Positions 1 through 9,477 of a stretch of 64,000 bases of DNA are shown here, one piece after another. Source of the stretch: Allomyces arbusculus. Taxonomy: Eukaryota > Blastocladiomycota > Blastocladiomycetes > Blastocladiales > Blastocladiaceae. Both the position numbers and the translations under genes were made by a program. Within the stretch, counting starts at the first letter, position 1. Every line of letters begins with the position of its first letter. A model generated the notes under the pieces. It did no database searches and was not told where the DNA came from. It worked only from the letters and a program-made list of their open reading frames with translations. The DNA lies in contig JADHYV010000007.1 of the NCBI GenBank assembly GCA_027604705.1, forward strand, positions 62,001-126,000, given 5' to 3'.

Positions 1-3000
1 CTGGTGCAGGAGCACGGCGGTCGCGGGCGCGTCAACGAGCGGGACAAACTGGCCGAGAAACGCGACGACCTTGACCGACAGTTCTTCGAAGTGTGAGTGT
101 GCAAGCGACTGCCCGGCGGCCTGCGTCAGGGCCGGATTCGCTTGCAGCTCCGCGATCACCGTTGCCATGGCGACGATCAACTTGTGCGCGGCGTTCGATG
201 AGGCCGCGATCTGCGGCGACGCGACCATCGCGCACAATGTGTTCAAAATCGCCGCGAGCACCGCCGTATCCGCGTCCGCATGCGCCTTGGTTCGCCCACG
301 GTTCACCGCGTCCGAGACGCCTAGTGCGTCCATGACATCCATTTCCTCGTCGAGCGCCTTAGTCATGTCAACAATGCGCCGACACAGTGTGCCGGCCACA
401 TTCACGACGAGCTCGAGCGGGACTCCCGCGTCGGCCGTCGCGCTGGTCGCGGTGGCGTTCGGCACCTGCGTCAGCCCGGGACGCTCGTGGGGCACGGCAA
501 TCCCGGCGGTCTGGATCCATGCGTGCAAGTCGGCGAGGAGGTACTGGAACGTTTCGGTGTCGGGTGCGATATCGAGCATGCGGTAGAGCGGCGCCGGGAA
601 CGGCGGGAGGACCGAGTCAGCCGAGAGTTCGATCGCGAGTTCGTCGCCCACACTCGTCTTCTCGGCGGCGGCCGCCGCGTCGGCCGCGTCATCCTTGTTC
701 CTTTTCGCCGGGCCGGGGCCCACAGCGGGCTCATCGTCAGCCACGACCGCTGCGACTGGCTTCTTGTCGACATTGACGAGCTGGATGAGCGCACGCACGC
801 GCGCAGCGAGCACTTCCTGCACTTTCTCGTTCCAGTCGGTCGGGTCGGTCTCGATCTCGAGGTGCGTTTCGCGCACGTATCCAGCGATCGTGAGCCGCAG
901 GTACCGCACGACGCAGGTGCGGTATTGGTCGCTGAAGACCGGGAAGCAAGGGAGGATTTCGTGAATGACGGTGCGGTCCTGATCGGTGGCCATGGCCGCC
1001 GCAAGCAGGAGCCGCATCGCTGGTGGCAGCATCGGCGCCAACTGCGACGTGAAATAAAGCGGCTGAATCTCGGCAGGCAACCTTTCGGCGGCCGGATCCA
1101 CGGGCACGAGCGCGCCGTCCGGGCGGACCAGCGTCCACGTTTCGGCAGTGGATGTCGACGGCCCGGCCTGCGCGGCGACATTGGGCCGTTCCGCGGACTG
1201 CGTGAACAGGTTGAGAATCTGGGCGCACATGTGCTGCGTGACGTGCGGGTGTATACGGCCAGCCTCGCACGCGGCGGCGAGCCGGTCCACGAGAAACGCT
1301 TGCGCGGCAGCACGGTCCTCGCAGCATGAGACACACCGCTCGAGGTCCGCAATCGCCTTGGTAATGCCTTCCATCTCGTCGGCCTCGTTAGACCACCCGT
1401 GGCCCACGACTTGCTGCCCAGGTAGCGCGAGCTCCGGCGGCCGTGATGCGTAGTGCTCGATCAGGGCCAAGCATCCGAGAATCCCTGTGATGGCGAGCCG
1501 CAGCGGGCTCATGCGCGAGATGCGCATCATGTGCTTGTTGGCGAGAATGGTCATGTCGTCGACAATCGGCGACGCGAGACACGCCGCGAGCCCCTGGTCG
1601 TGGTGGCCAAACGCGACGGCCGCGAGCATGCGGAAATAGGCCTCGAGCTGCGGCACGCTGAAGTTATCCAGTGAGTCGAGTGGCGAACGTAGAAACACGG
1701 AGAACGCGGCCATGCGAGCAGGCTCGTGCCGCGCAAGGGTCATCAAAATTTCGAGCGCCACGTCGACTTGCCGCGTACCAGCCCCACCGGACCCGAGCAG
1801 GGTCACGAGCGACGCGACCACGTCCTGCTGCTGGACAGCGTCGAAGTGGGCAAAGCACGAGAAAAACAGCTGCGACGCCGTGCGTACAAGCGGCGCCGGG
1901 ATCATTGCGCCCTGGGCCGCAGTCGCGGCCTTGATACTAGGTCGGCCCCGCCCTGCGGCAGCGGGGGGTTTCAATAGCATTTCGGCCAGCGAGATGAGCA
2001 CCTCGTGGTAGGCCTGGAGCGCCGGAGCGTACGCAGTGATGAGCTTGTCAAACGTCGTCGCCGTAACGTGCCCACGGAGCACGAGCGTGCGGAATCGCTT
2101 TTCCATATCGCGGCGCACGGCGGGCGAGATGGCGCACTGCACGATGAGCACGATGCAGTCGAGTTCCGAGAGCTCGCCTGTGCCGTGCACGTCGTCATGG
2201 CCATCATTCGAGTCCCCAGCCTCGCTCTGCGCATTGTCGTAGTCGCGCGAACGCGACCCGGCCAAGTCAACAATGCGCTTGGCAAACGCGGCCTGGATCG
2301 GCTTGTACCGGCGGAACGCGACAGCGAGTTCGTCGAGGACCAGGTGCACGTACGACCCGTCGACACCCGCAAAGGTCAGGTACCGATGCAGGTCGGCGAC
2401 AACCTGCTTGGGCAATTCGCGATCGGCCTCGGACATTTGCCACGGCGCGGTGCCGGGCGGCTGCATGGCCGCGGCGCCGGCTTCGTCGAGGAGGTACCGC
2501 ACAAGCAGCGGCAGGTGGTCAGGCTGGGCTGAAGGCAGCGAGTGTGAGACTTCCTGGATCAGGATCCCTCGCCTGTCGGCCGGGATAACGAGGTTGGAAA
2601 ACGCATCGGTGACGGGGGCGAGCGCGGACCGGGACTCGCGCAGCAGCGCAACCAGACGATCGAGTAACAGGTGGTGGTGCGTCGCAGGCACGATCTCGGG
2701 CAGAGCGGCAATCAGCGCGTCGCGCAGTTGTTCATCGGCAGCCGCGAGATCCGAGAGTAGGTTGAGCAGCGTGGTGGCGAGGTGCGTCGCGTCGGTGACG
2801 CACTCGAGCCACCTTAGCTGTGAGATGGCGAGAGCAGGCACGCCGAGCTGCGTGGCTGCTTCTTCGCCGCTCAGTTCGAGGATCAAGTCGGCGACAAACG
2901 AGACGATCGTCGTCTGCAGTGCGTCAATGTCCAGCATGATCTTGACGAGCGAGTCGGCGAGGACGGCGCGCATGCCGGCCGCAGCGCCAGCCGCAGTGCC

Positions 3001-3312
3001 AACCGCGTTGGCACCGGCCGACACGACGGGCGAGAGGAGCACAAGCGCGCGCACGGGCGACCCGTCGACCCAGGATTGCATGTCGTCCTTGAGGAGGTCG
3101 GCGGCCTGCGCGGGAAAGACGGTGGTTGCTTGGTGCAGCCTGGCCTTGAATTCGTGCATGTCCACGTCGAGGCGGACGGCGAGCACGCGGCCCTGCGCAG
3201 CCGCGCTGTTGACGGCAGCGGCATCGTCGAGGTCGTCGAGACCGTCAGGGAAGTGGCCGCCGTTTCTCTCGATCAGTGGGACAAAGACGTTGGTGGAGCG
3301 GGCGGGCGGCAT
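1..3312 (-). CDS. FANCD2: FANCD2, Fanconi anaemia group D2 protein (C-terminus outside window)
   Basis: FANCD2 pairs with FANCI on damaged DNA and is monoubiquitinated to start repair of interstrand crosslinks in the nucleus. One uninterrupted frame runs from the ATG at 3312..3310 off the left edge, giving 1104 residues; human FANCD2 has about 1450, so the C-terminus is missing. The N-terminus (STNVFVPLIERNGGHF) resembles the start of the animal domain. Further in, AISQLRWLECV matches the family's SQLKWLDRV. The block DMTILANKHMMRIS then LAITGILG matches the monoubiquitination segment (VIRKQL..., IGIIG); its lysine is residue 593, codon 1534-1536. The following helical-repeat part (IQPLYF..., CFPVFSDQ...) also aligns. 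The start is chosen because the first conserved block begins seven residues after this Met and upstream sequence is Arg-rich and unconserved. No intron is seen. Family confidence is high; the exact start is moderate. Confidence 0.88.
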   Translation of the reverse strand, partial: MPPARSTNVFVPLIERNGGHFPDGLDDLDDAAAVNSAAAQGRVLAVRLDVDMHEFKARLHQATTVFPAQAADLLKDDMQSWVDGSPVRALVLLSPVVSAGANAVGTAAGAAAGMRAVLADSLVKIMLDIDALQTTIVSFVADLILELSGEEAATQLGVPALAISQLRWLECVTDATHLATTLLNLLSDLAAADEQLRDALIAALPEIVPATHHHLLLDRLVALLRESRSALAPVTDAFSNLVIPADRRGILIQEVSHSLPSAQPDHLPLLVRYLLDEAGAAAMQPPGTAPWQMSEADRELPKQVVADLHRYLTFAGVDGSYVHLVLDELAVAFRRYKPIQAAFAKRIVDLAGSRSRDYDNAQSEAGDSNDGHDDVHGTGELSELDCIVLIVQCAISPAVRRDMEKRFRTLVLRGHVTATTFDKLITAYAPALQAYHEVLISLAEMLLKPPAAAGRGRPSIKAATAAQGAMIPAPLVRTASQLFFSCFAHFDAVQQQDVVASLVTLLGSGGAGTRQVDVALEILMTLARHEPARMAAFSVFLRSPLDSLDNFSVPQLEAYFRMLAAVAFGHHDQGLAACLASPIVDDMTILANKHMMRISRMSPLRLAITGILGCLALIEHYASRPPELALPGQQVVGHGWSNEADEMEGITKAIADLERCVSCCEDRAAAQAFLVDRLAAACEAGRIHPHVTQHMCAQILNLFTQSAERPNVAAQAGPSTSTAETWTLVRPDGALVPVDPAAERLPAEIQPLYFTSQLAPMLPPAMRLLLAAAMATDQDRTVIHEILPCFPVFSDQYRTCVVRYLRLTIAGYVRETHLEIETDPTDWNEKVQEVLAARVRALIQLVNVDKKPVAAVVADDEPAVGPGPAKRNKDDAADAAAAAEKTSVGDELAIELSADSVLPPFPAPLYRMLDIAPDTETFQYLLADLHAWIQTAGIAVPHERPGLTQVPNATATSATADAGVPLELVVNVAGTLCRRIVDMTKALDEEMDVMDALGVSDAVNRGRTKAHADADTAVLAAILNTLCAMVASPQIAASSNAAHKLIVAMATVIAELQANPALTQAAGQSLAHSHFEELSVKVVAFLGQFVPLVDAPATAVLLHQ

Positions 3313-5076
3313 GCTGGAGGCCGCGTGCCGTGTGCGACGGCGTCGACGGACAGACGGGCACCACAAGGTGGACCGTGATTGTTGCGGGCAGTCGCTGTGG
3401 TTCTTGCGGTCGGGTCGCGTCCTGTCGCGGTCGTCGCGGTGGTGTGTCTGTCGCGGGCTGGCTGGAGCCTGGAGCGCGTCGGTCGAGTCGATCGGGATGG
3501 AACGACTGACCGTGGACTGATCGCGTCGAGTCACTCGCTGGCTGCCCTCCGTCCACACTCGGACAGCACTAGCAGCAGGCCCGCCGCGCCAACATGGCAC
3601 TCAGAAACGAATGAACGATGCCCACACCCTCTATTCTGTCACATGAGAGCGCTGCGGACTTGGCTGTGGGCGTGACTTGGTGCGCGGCTGGCCGCGCTCA
3701 TCCTTGCATTTCGCTGGCGTTCCTCATGTTCCCAGTCTTGCGACGAATGGTCGGACGACCAAGGCTGTCGTTTTCCTCTCCCATGCTGTACAGCGCGACG
3801 CAGTGATCAGGAACCTGATCAGAGCCTGGCACAGGACTTGGCCGAGCAACAGAGCCAAGTTCACCCTCGACTCGAGTACAAATCACTACGACATCGAATA
3901 TATCTGACAGAACATATGCAAAACAGCCGGTTGGTGCGCTCATGGACAATCGCGCCGAGAAACAGGAAAAACAGCGAGGTATGGACGCGGGTACGGATAG
4001 AACGAGAGAGGAGGGTAAACAAGAGGATCTGGGGGAGAGGCAGGCATCACACGCTGCCCGCAGGCCGAGCCACAGCATCGACCTCACAACCGCGTGCTGG
4101 CACCAGTCGCCGGGCTTGTGCCAGCACCGCGAGCACATCAGCTTGGCACAGCGCGCGGCCTGAGGCGCAGCGTCGACCTTGCAATCCGCGTGCTGGCAGG
4201 AACTGGCGCAGGACGAGACGTGGCCGAGAATTATGCCGGTATCAAGGACGTTGGCGCGAAAAGCGGTCGCGACCGTGCGCGGAATGGCGCGCGCATGGTC
4301 CTCCTCATCATAGACGCACGTTCCATGGCCTTGACCCCTCCGCATTGCAGGCCTCCGACGCCGCGTCGTTCGAGTCGTCGTGGTTGACGACACGACCCGT
4401 GAGCAGCTGCGTCTACCGCACGTAGATGGCCGGGAGTGAGCAGATCCTGCAGCTCCCACGGTCGGGCAGGCCTTGCTGTTTTTATACGTTTCGCGCGCAG
4501 GCTCTTAGCTCAAGAGATGTCCTCGAACCATTGGCATGGAAGATGTTCCACTTCCATTCGCAGTACTCGTCTTTCCACGAGTGGCGCGCCGCCCACTTTT
4601 CGGTCTGGGCAGCTTGCCGTGCTGCTTGCTATCGTGAAGGGCGCCGTAGACGTCGCGGTGTCCATTATGGTCGCCGCGATGGGGCGTGCCATGGCCGCGG
4701 TGCTTGACGCGCGCCGGCCGTCCTGGTGGAGTCCCGATCCAATCGGGACTCCTAACTCCCGCGCGACTCCTGCCCCGGGGCGGTTTTGACCGCGCCCGGT
4801 CATGTGCAGCCCAGCGCCCTGGAGTGTCTCCCATTTGCAGGTGACCTGTGGGGGTTCGGGGGCGGGAGACATTTGCACGCGTCGGTCCGCACGTCGTCGT
4901 GGCAACCTTTTGCTGATCGGTCGGGCGCGCGGTGGCCGCCAACGCTGACTGAACGCGACACAAAACGACACCGAACGCCGGCGCCGACGCCGTGCACCCT
5001 CTCGACTCTCGCTGTGCGTCTCGAGCCCAGCGCACCCACCCAGTACCCGCATTCCCAACTGGCAGCACCAAGTACC
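3313..5076. other. Long spacer between FANCD2 and SAR1
   Basis: This 1.76 kb separates the divergent FANCD2 and SAR1 genes and must hold both promoters. The only protein-like stretch is a Cys/His-rich frame on the minus strand, listed separately. The last 300 nt before SAR1 are GC-rich, with open frames on both strands that look like composition effects. No RNA gene or repeat was recognised. Confidence 0.5.
3698..4345 (-). CDS. Possible small Cys/His-rich protein (weak)
   Basis: An ATG-started frame of about 215 codons contains a dense Cys/His stretch near residues 45-90: SSCASSCQHADCK, then ARCAKLMCSRCWHKPGDWCQ. The spacing (CxxxCxHxxC, CxxC, CxH) could bind zinc or form disulfides. The rest is Ser/Pro-rich with one hydrophobic patch and matches no family I recognise. 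The real product may be only the Cys-rich exon: a GTCGAT donor-like site follows it and the frame beyond looks less protein-like. It could also be chance. Nothing on the + strand here is better supported. Confidence 0.22.
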   Translation of the reverse strand: MRRGQGHGTCVYDEEDHARAIPRTVATAFRANVLDTGIILGHVSSCASSCQHADCKVDAAPQAARCAKLMCSRCWHKPGDWCQHAVVRSMLWLGLRAACDACLSPRSSCLPSSLVLSVPASIPRCFSCFSARLSMSAPTGCFAYVLSDIFDVVVICTRVEGELGSVARPSPVPGSDQVPDHCVALYSMGEENDSLGRPTIRRKTGNMRNASEMQG

Positions 5077-5925
5077 ATGTTCATCATTAACTGGTTCTGG
5101 AACGTTCTCGCGTCACTCGGTCCGTGTCGACAGCAACCGCTCCCAGGCCCCACCATGACCCGACAGACGTAACCTTGTCACCGTGGATGGGCCAACTGAC
5201 GGTTGGCCGCGCCCCGTTGCCGTCGCCAGGTCTTGTCAACAAGAACGCCAAGATCCTGTTCCTCGGTCTCGACAATGCCGGCAAGACGACGCTGCTGCAC
5301 ATGATGAAGAACGACCGGCTCGCTACGTTGTCGCCGACGTTGCACCCGAGTACGTTTTTGGTGGCGCGAATCAGCTATCGCGACCACGTTCCAGTTCAGC
5401 ATGCTGATCTCTTGCGCCGATTTTGTCTAGCCAAGGAGGAACTCGCGATTGGCGGCATCAAGCTCACGACCTTCGACCTCGGCGGCCACGTCCAGGCGCG
5501 TCGCATCTGGAAAGATTACTTCCCCGAAGTCGACGCGATCGTGTTCATTGTCGACGCCGCCGACCGTGCGCGGATTCCCGAGGCCAAGGCCGAGCTGGAC
5601 GTACGGTCACGCGGATTGCAGCTCCAGGCCGGCTCGAAATTTCCAATAACGTTTTCCCGATCTGTTTTTTTTCTAGGGCCTGTTGCAAATGGAGGAGCTA
5701 GTGCGTGTGCCCTTCCTCGTGCTCGGCAACAAGATTGACGTGCCTGGTGCGCTCTCCGAGGACGAGCTGCGCTACTACCTCGGCCTGCACCAGACAACCG
5801 GTAAAGGAAACGCCTCGCTTACGCAAGGTGTGCGGCCGATCGAAGTTTTTATGTGTTCGATTGTGCTCAAGCAAGGGTACGGCGAGGGGTTCCGCTGGCT
5901 CTCATCCTTCCTCTCGAACGCCTGA
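5077..5925 (+). CDS. SAR1: SAR1, small GTPase of the COPII coat
   Basis: Sar1 is the GTPase that starts COPII coat assembly at ER exit sites. Exons 5077-5119, 5230-5349, 5431-5600 and 5677-5925 give 193 residues, the usual length. Visible features are the amphipathic N-terminus [15 protein letters not shown], the P-loop GLDNAGKT, the TLHP switch I region, DLGGH of switch II, the guanine-specificity motif NKID, TTGKG, and the C-terminal [19 protein letters not shown]. The first exon is only 43 nt and encodes the membrane-inserting helix. Three introns of about 76-110 nt have GT-AG ends. The family is certain; exon borders fit the family throughout. Confidence 0.96.
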
Positions 5926-6159
5926 GCGAGCCCATCTTGTCCAATTGTGATAAAAGCCGTTTGATTTTGATTTTGTCCGTCTTGTCCACCGCATTCCCGT
6001 CGCATTCCTGTCGTGCCGGGCAGTGTGATCGGGGTGCAAATCGCGGTCAAGGATCTGGCAAATCCCCATCCTCAACCGCTCTTGTTTGACACATCAAATT
6101 TGGAGCGAACAGCTGCAGTGACCACCACCACCATTAGCTGCCGCCACTTGCTGCAAAAT

Positions 6160-7755
6160 ATGGCCACCAACCCGCTCGCAAGGCTCCCCAAAGTCTCTGA
6201 TATTCTCCGGTCAGTTCTCCACCCAAGCTCTGGTCAGCAACGCTTCCATCCCGGCTGATCGAACAGTTGGTCATCCAGGCGCTTGCCTTGCCGTGTCATT
6301 CTGTCCCATTGATGAGCGAATCCCGACCAATTGGATGTGTTAAACGGCATTATCTGACAATGCCGACACCGTGCCCGTGGCTGCTCGTGGAACAACAGAA
6401 CCTATGGTTTGGTGGCCAAGCAGAACCTGTCGCAAAACTTCATCTTAGACCAACGCATCACGGGTCGGTGCCCTTGCCATGATTCGGCCATGATGATGCA
6501 ACTGATATCTGACTTTCTCTGAATTGGGCTAGATCGTATCGTCGAATGTGTCCAGCCTGCACGGCGTCCAGTCAACCTGAGCGATGCGCTGGTCATTGAA
6601 GTCGGTCCTGGTTCGTGTCGTGTCCCTTGCCGAGCTCGAGAAAATGTTCCAGAGCATGCGGAGCTTGACGAACCATCAATTAATCAACGTAGGCCCCGGA
6701 CTGCTCACGCGGTCCCTGATCAAGGCCCGCGGCAACCGCATTATCGGCATTGAAAAGGACTCGCGGTTCCTCCCGCTGCTCAACGTATGCTCCACCCTCG
6801 CCGCACCGTTCTCCACCCGGCCGCGAACCTGCGCCTCACCTCTCTTACCTGATAGCAACTGACCGATGCGACCGACGGCGGCTTCCGCATTCTCCATGGC
6901 GACGCCCTCGCCATTTCCGGAACCGACATCCTCGCCTTCGCTTCGACCCACTTCCCAGCCTTTTCCGCGACAACTGACCCGATCCACGTCGTCGGCAACC
7001 TCCCGTTCAACATCGCGACCCCGCTCCTCTTCCAGCTCCTCCGCGGCACCGCCGAGCGCACCGGCCTCTTTGCGCGCAACGGCAACGGCGCCCCAACAGA
7101 CATGACGCTCATGTTCCAAAAGGAGGTGGCTGACCGGCTCGCGGCGCCTCCCAGTACCGCAGCGCGTTCGCGTGTCTCGGTCATGGCGCAAGTATTCACG
7201 GACGTCGACTTGGCCATGGACGTGCCACGAACCGTGTTCGTGCCGAAACCAAATGTGGACGCGGCAGTCGTGCATTTGGTCCCGCGCGCGCATCTGCCGC
7301 GCGAGGCCGCGGAGGTGACGGCCAAGACGGGCCGCGCGTTCTTTGATGTCCTTGAGGATACCGCGCGGCGCGCGTTTGCGCAGCGGCGCAAGACGGTACG
7401 GAATAGTTTGGGGTACGTTTTCTGTTTGACATTCGGGTTGGCATGGCGGAACTGACGTGCACGTGGGGACGGTAGCTCGTTTTACTCGGCCGAGTGCGTG
7501 GAGAAAATGCTGCACGCTGCGGCGATTGACCCGGCCGCGCGCGCTCAGGACCTGACGACCGACGAATTTTGTCGGCTGGCTGCAGCATCGGTCGCGTTCC
7601 CGACGCTGCACGAGCGCGCGGCCAAGCGCGCGGGTCGCGACGTACGAGCGGCAAAGTCGCGCGCGCAGGCCGCTGCGCCCGCTGCGGCCGAGTCGATCCC
7701 AACGGAGAGCGCACTGTCCACCGGTGCAGAGCAGACAGAGCAAGAGCAGTCGTGA
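6160..7755 (+). CDS. TFB1M: Mitochondrial rRNA dimethyladenosine transferase (TFB1M/KsgA-Dim1 family)
   Basis: This enzyme dimethylates two adjacent adenines in the 3' stem-loop of the small mitochondrial rRNA, using S-adenosylmethionine. Six exons (6160-6209, 6399-6463, 6533-6610, 6693-6784, 6856-7412, 7476-7755) keep frame and give 373 residues. It opens with MATNPLARLPKVSDILRTYG, followed by LVAKQNLSQNFILDQRIT, typical of TFB1M rather than nuclear Dim1. Motif I is VIEVGPGPGLLTR, the acidic motif II is IIGIEKD, motif IV is NLPFNIATP, then MTLMFQKEVADRLAA, RSRVSVMAQ and VFVPKPNVDAAVVHL. The C-terminus is a basic Ala-rich tail. A separate transcription-factor role known from some lineages cannot be judged from sequence. 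The ATG chosen is the only one that reads into the conserved N-terminus through the first intron. Confidence 0.92.
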
Positions 7756-8058
7756 TTTTTGGTGTGCTTGAATACAAAGAATTTTTAGTCCAGGTTTGTT
7801 GTTTTGGTCACCTGACGAGCGCACGCTGATCCAAGTCGATCGCTTCTTTCGCGCTGACCGATCGCTGTTGACAGCTCGTCCCATCTGGTCGACAACATCT
7901 CCAGCACCATCGCGACGAGCAACCACGGCCATCCAGCACCGTGACCGCGCGTTTAACTCGCTGCAGTTTGGAACAGCACTACGCACCACCCGGATCCGCG
8001 CTCGCCCCGGCCCTGATCACGTCTCCAAGCACCCACCACCTCCACCAAGCACATTACA
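7756..8058. other. Spacer between TFB1M and PHB1
   Basis: About 300 nt that hold the 3' end of the TFB1M gene and the promoter and 5' leader of PHB1. Nothing else is recognised. Confidence 0.5.
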
Positions 8059-8976
8059 ATGGCTTCGCGTCTCCTCGACCGTTTTACGACGCTGATCGTT
8101 GGCCTCGGCGCGGCCACGTCGCTCGCGCAGTCGGCGATGTACGATGGTGCGTGGGCGATTCAACCGTCCCCTCGTCTGTTCACCAGCGCTGACCGAAGTT
8201 GTCCTTATCCAGTCCAGGGCGGCACGCGCGCCGTCATCTTCGACCGCATGTCCGGTGTCCGCCCCGAAGTCACGGGCGAAGGCACGCACTTCCTCATCCC
8301 GTGGCTGCAGCGCGCCATCATCTACGACGTTCGGCTCCGCCCGCGCAACATCTCCACGACCACGGGGTCGCGCGACATGCAGATGGTGTCCCTCACGCTG
8401 CGCGTGCTCTACAAGCCCGAGACTGCGCAACTGCCACAAATTCACAAGACCTTGGGCCCGGACTACGACGAGCGTGTGCTGCCGTCGATCGGGAACGAAG
8501 TGCTCAAGGCGGTCGTTGCGCAATTCGACGCGTCGGAACTGATCACGCAGCGCGAACTCGTTTCGGAGCGCATTCGCGAAGAGTTGAACCTGCGTGCCAA
8601 GGATTTCAACATTGTCCTCGACGACGTGTCGATCACACACCTCGCGTTTGGCCGCGAGTTCACGTCGGCCGTCGAGCAAAAGCAGATTGCCCAGCAGGAG
8701 GCCGAGCGCGCCAAGTTTATTGTCGAAAAGGCCGAGCAGGAAAAACAGGCCGCAATTATTCGTGCCGAGGGCAACGCGCAGGCCGCCGAGGTGATCTCGA
8801 ATGCGCTCCAGCAGGCCGGCCCGGGGCTCGTCGAGTTCCGCCGGATTGAGGCCGCACACAAGATCGCGCAGACGCTCGCCAAGTCGCCGAACGTCACGTA
8901 CCTGCCGGGCGGGACCGCGCAGCAGGGCCCGCAGGGCGGAAACGGCACGGGGTTGCTGCTCAACCTGTCGGTTTAG
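8059..8976 (+). CDS. PHB1: Prohibitin 1 (PHB1)
   Basis: Prohibitins form ring complexes in the mitochondrial inner membrane that stabilise new proteins and cristae and regulate m-AAA protease. Exons 8059-8146 and 8213-8976 give 283 residues. A short hydrophobic N-terminal anchor (residues about 9-27) leads into [14 protein letters not shown] and [10 protein letters not shown], then [38 protein letters not shown] and [20 protein letters not shown]. The C-terminus ends in a Gly/Leu-rich tail. These features fit PHB1 better than PHB2. The 66-nt intron has a GTGCGT donor, is a multiple of three and has no stop, so an unspliced copy would stay in frame with 22 extra residues. The spliced joint ([12 protein letters not shown]) matches the family, so splicing is the normal form. 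Confidence 0.95.
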   Translation: MASRLLDRFTTLIVGLGAATSLAQSAMYDGAWAIQPSPRLFTSADRSCPYPVQGGTRAVIFDRMSGVRPEVTGEGTHFLIPWLQRAIIYDVRLRPRNISTTTGSRDMQMVSLTLRVLYKPETAQLPQIHKTLGPDYDERVLPSIGNEVLKAVVAQFDASELITQRELVSERIREELNLRAKDFNIVLDDVSITHLAFGREFTSAVEQKQIAQQEAERAKFIVEKAEQEKQAAIIRAEGNAQAAEVISNALQQAGPGLVEFRRIEAAHKIAQTLAKSPNVTYLPGGTAQQGPQGGNGTGLLLNLSV

Positions 8977-9197
8977 GGTGATGACGAGTGGTGGAAGAGA
9001 GTCGTGGAGATGTGTCGTTGTGTTGTGGGGCAGCAGCTTCAAAATGTTAGTTTTGATTTCTGTACCGTTGACAATGTTCGCGAAACGAATTGTCATACAG
9101 CAGAAAGGGGTGGAGAAAGGCAATCTATGATCAACAAAACCATTGCGAAACAAACATACGTTGAGGGAACAAAAACTGACAAAACAAATTGCAATGA

Positions 9198-9439
9198 TTA
9201 CCGCGACCCGCCTTCCTCGTTGCTGGACTCGGACGCCCTGCTTGCGGCAGCCAGGGCCGTAAGCGACGGCAGACTCGGGATGTTGGCGTTGTTGGCGTCG
9301 CCCTCCTCACCCATCGCATGATCGCCGTCGAGGCCAATTGGTGGCATCGACCCTTCCGCCGCAAACGTGAACAGCTCCGACCAGCTAAAATCGACGGGCG
9401 GCCCGCCCTGCTGATTGTGCTGCTGCTGGGACGCGGCCA

Positions 9440-9477
<38 letters not shown>

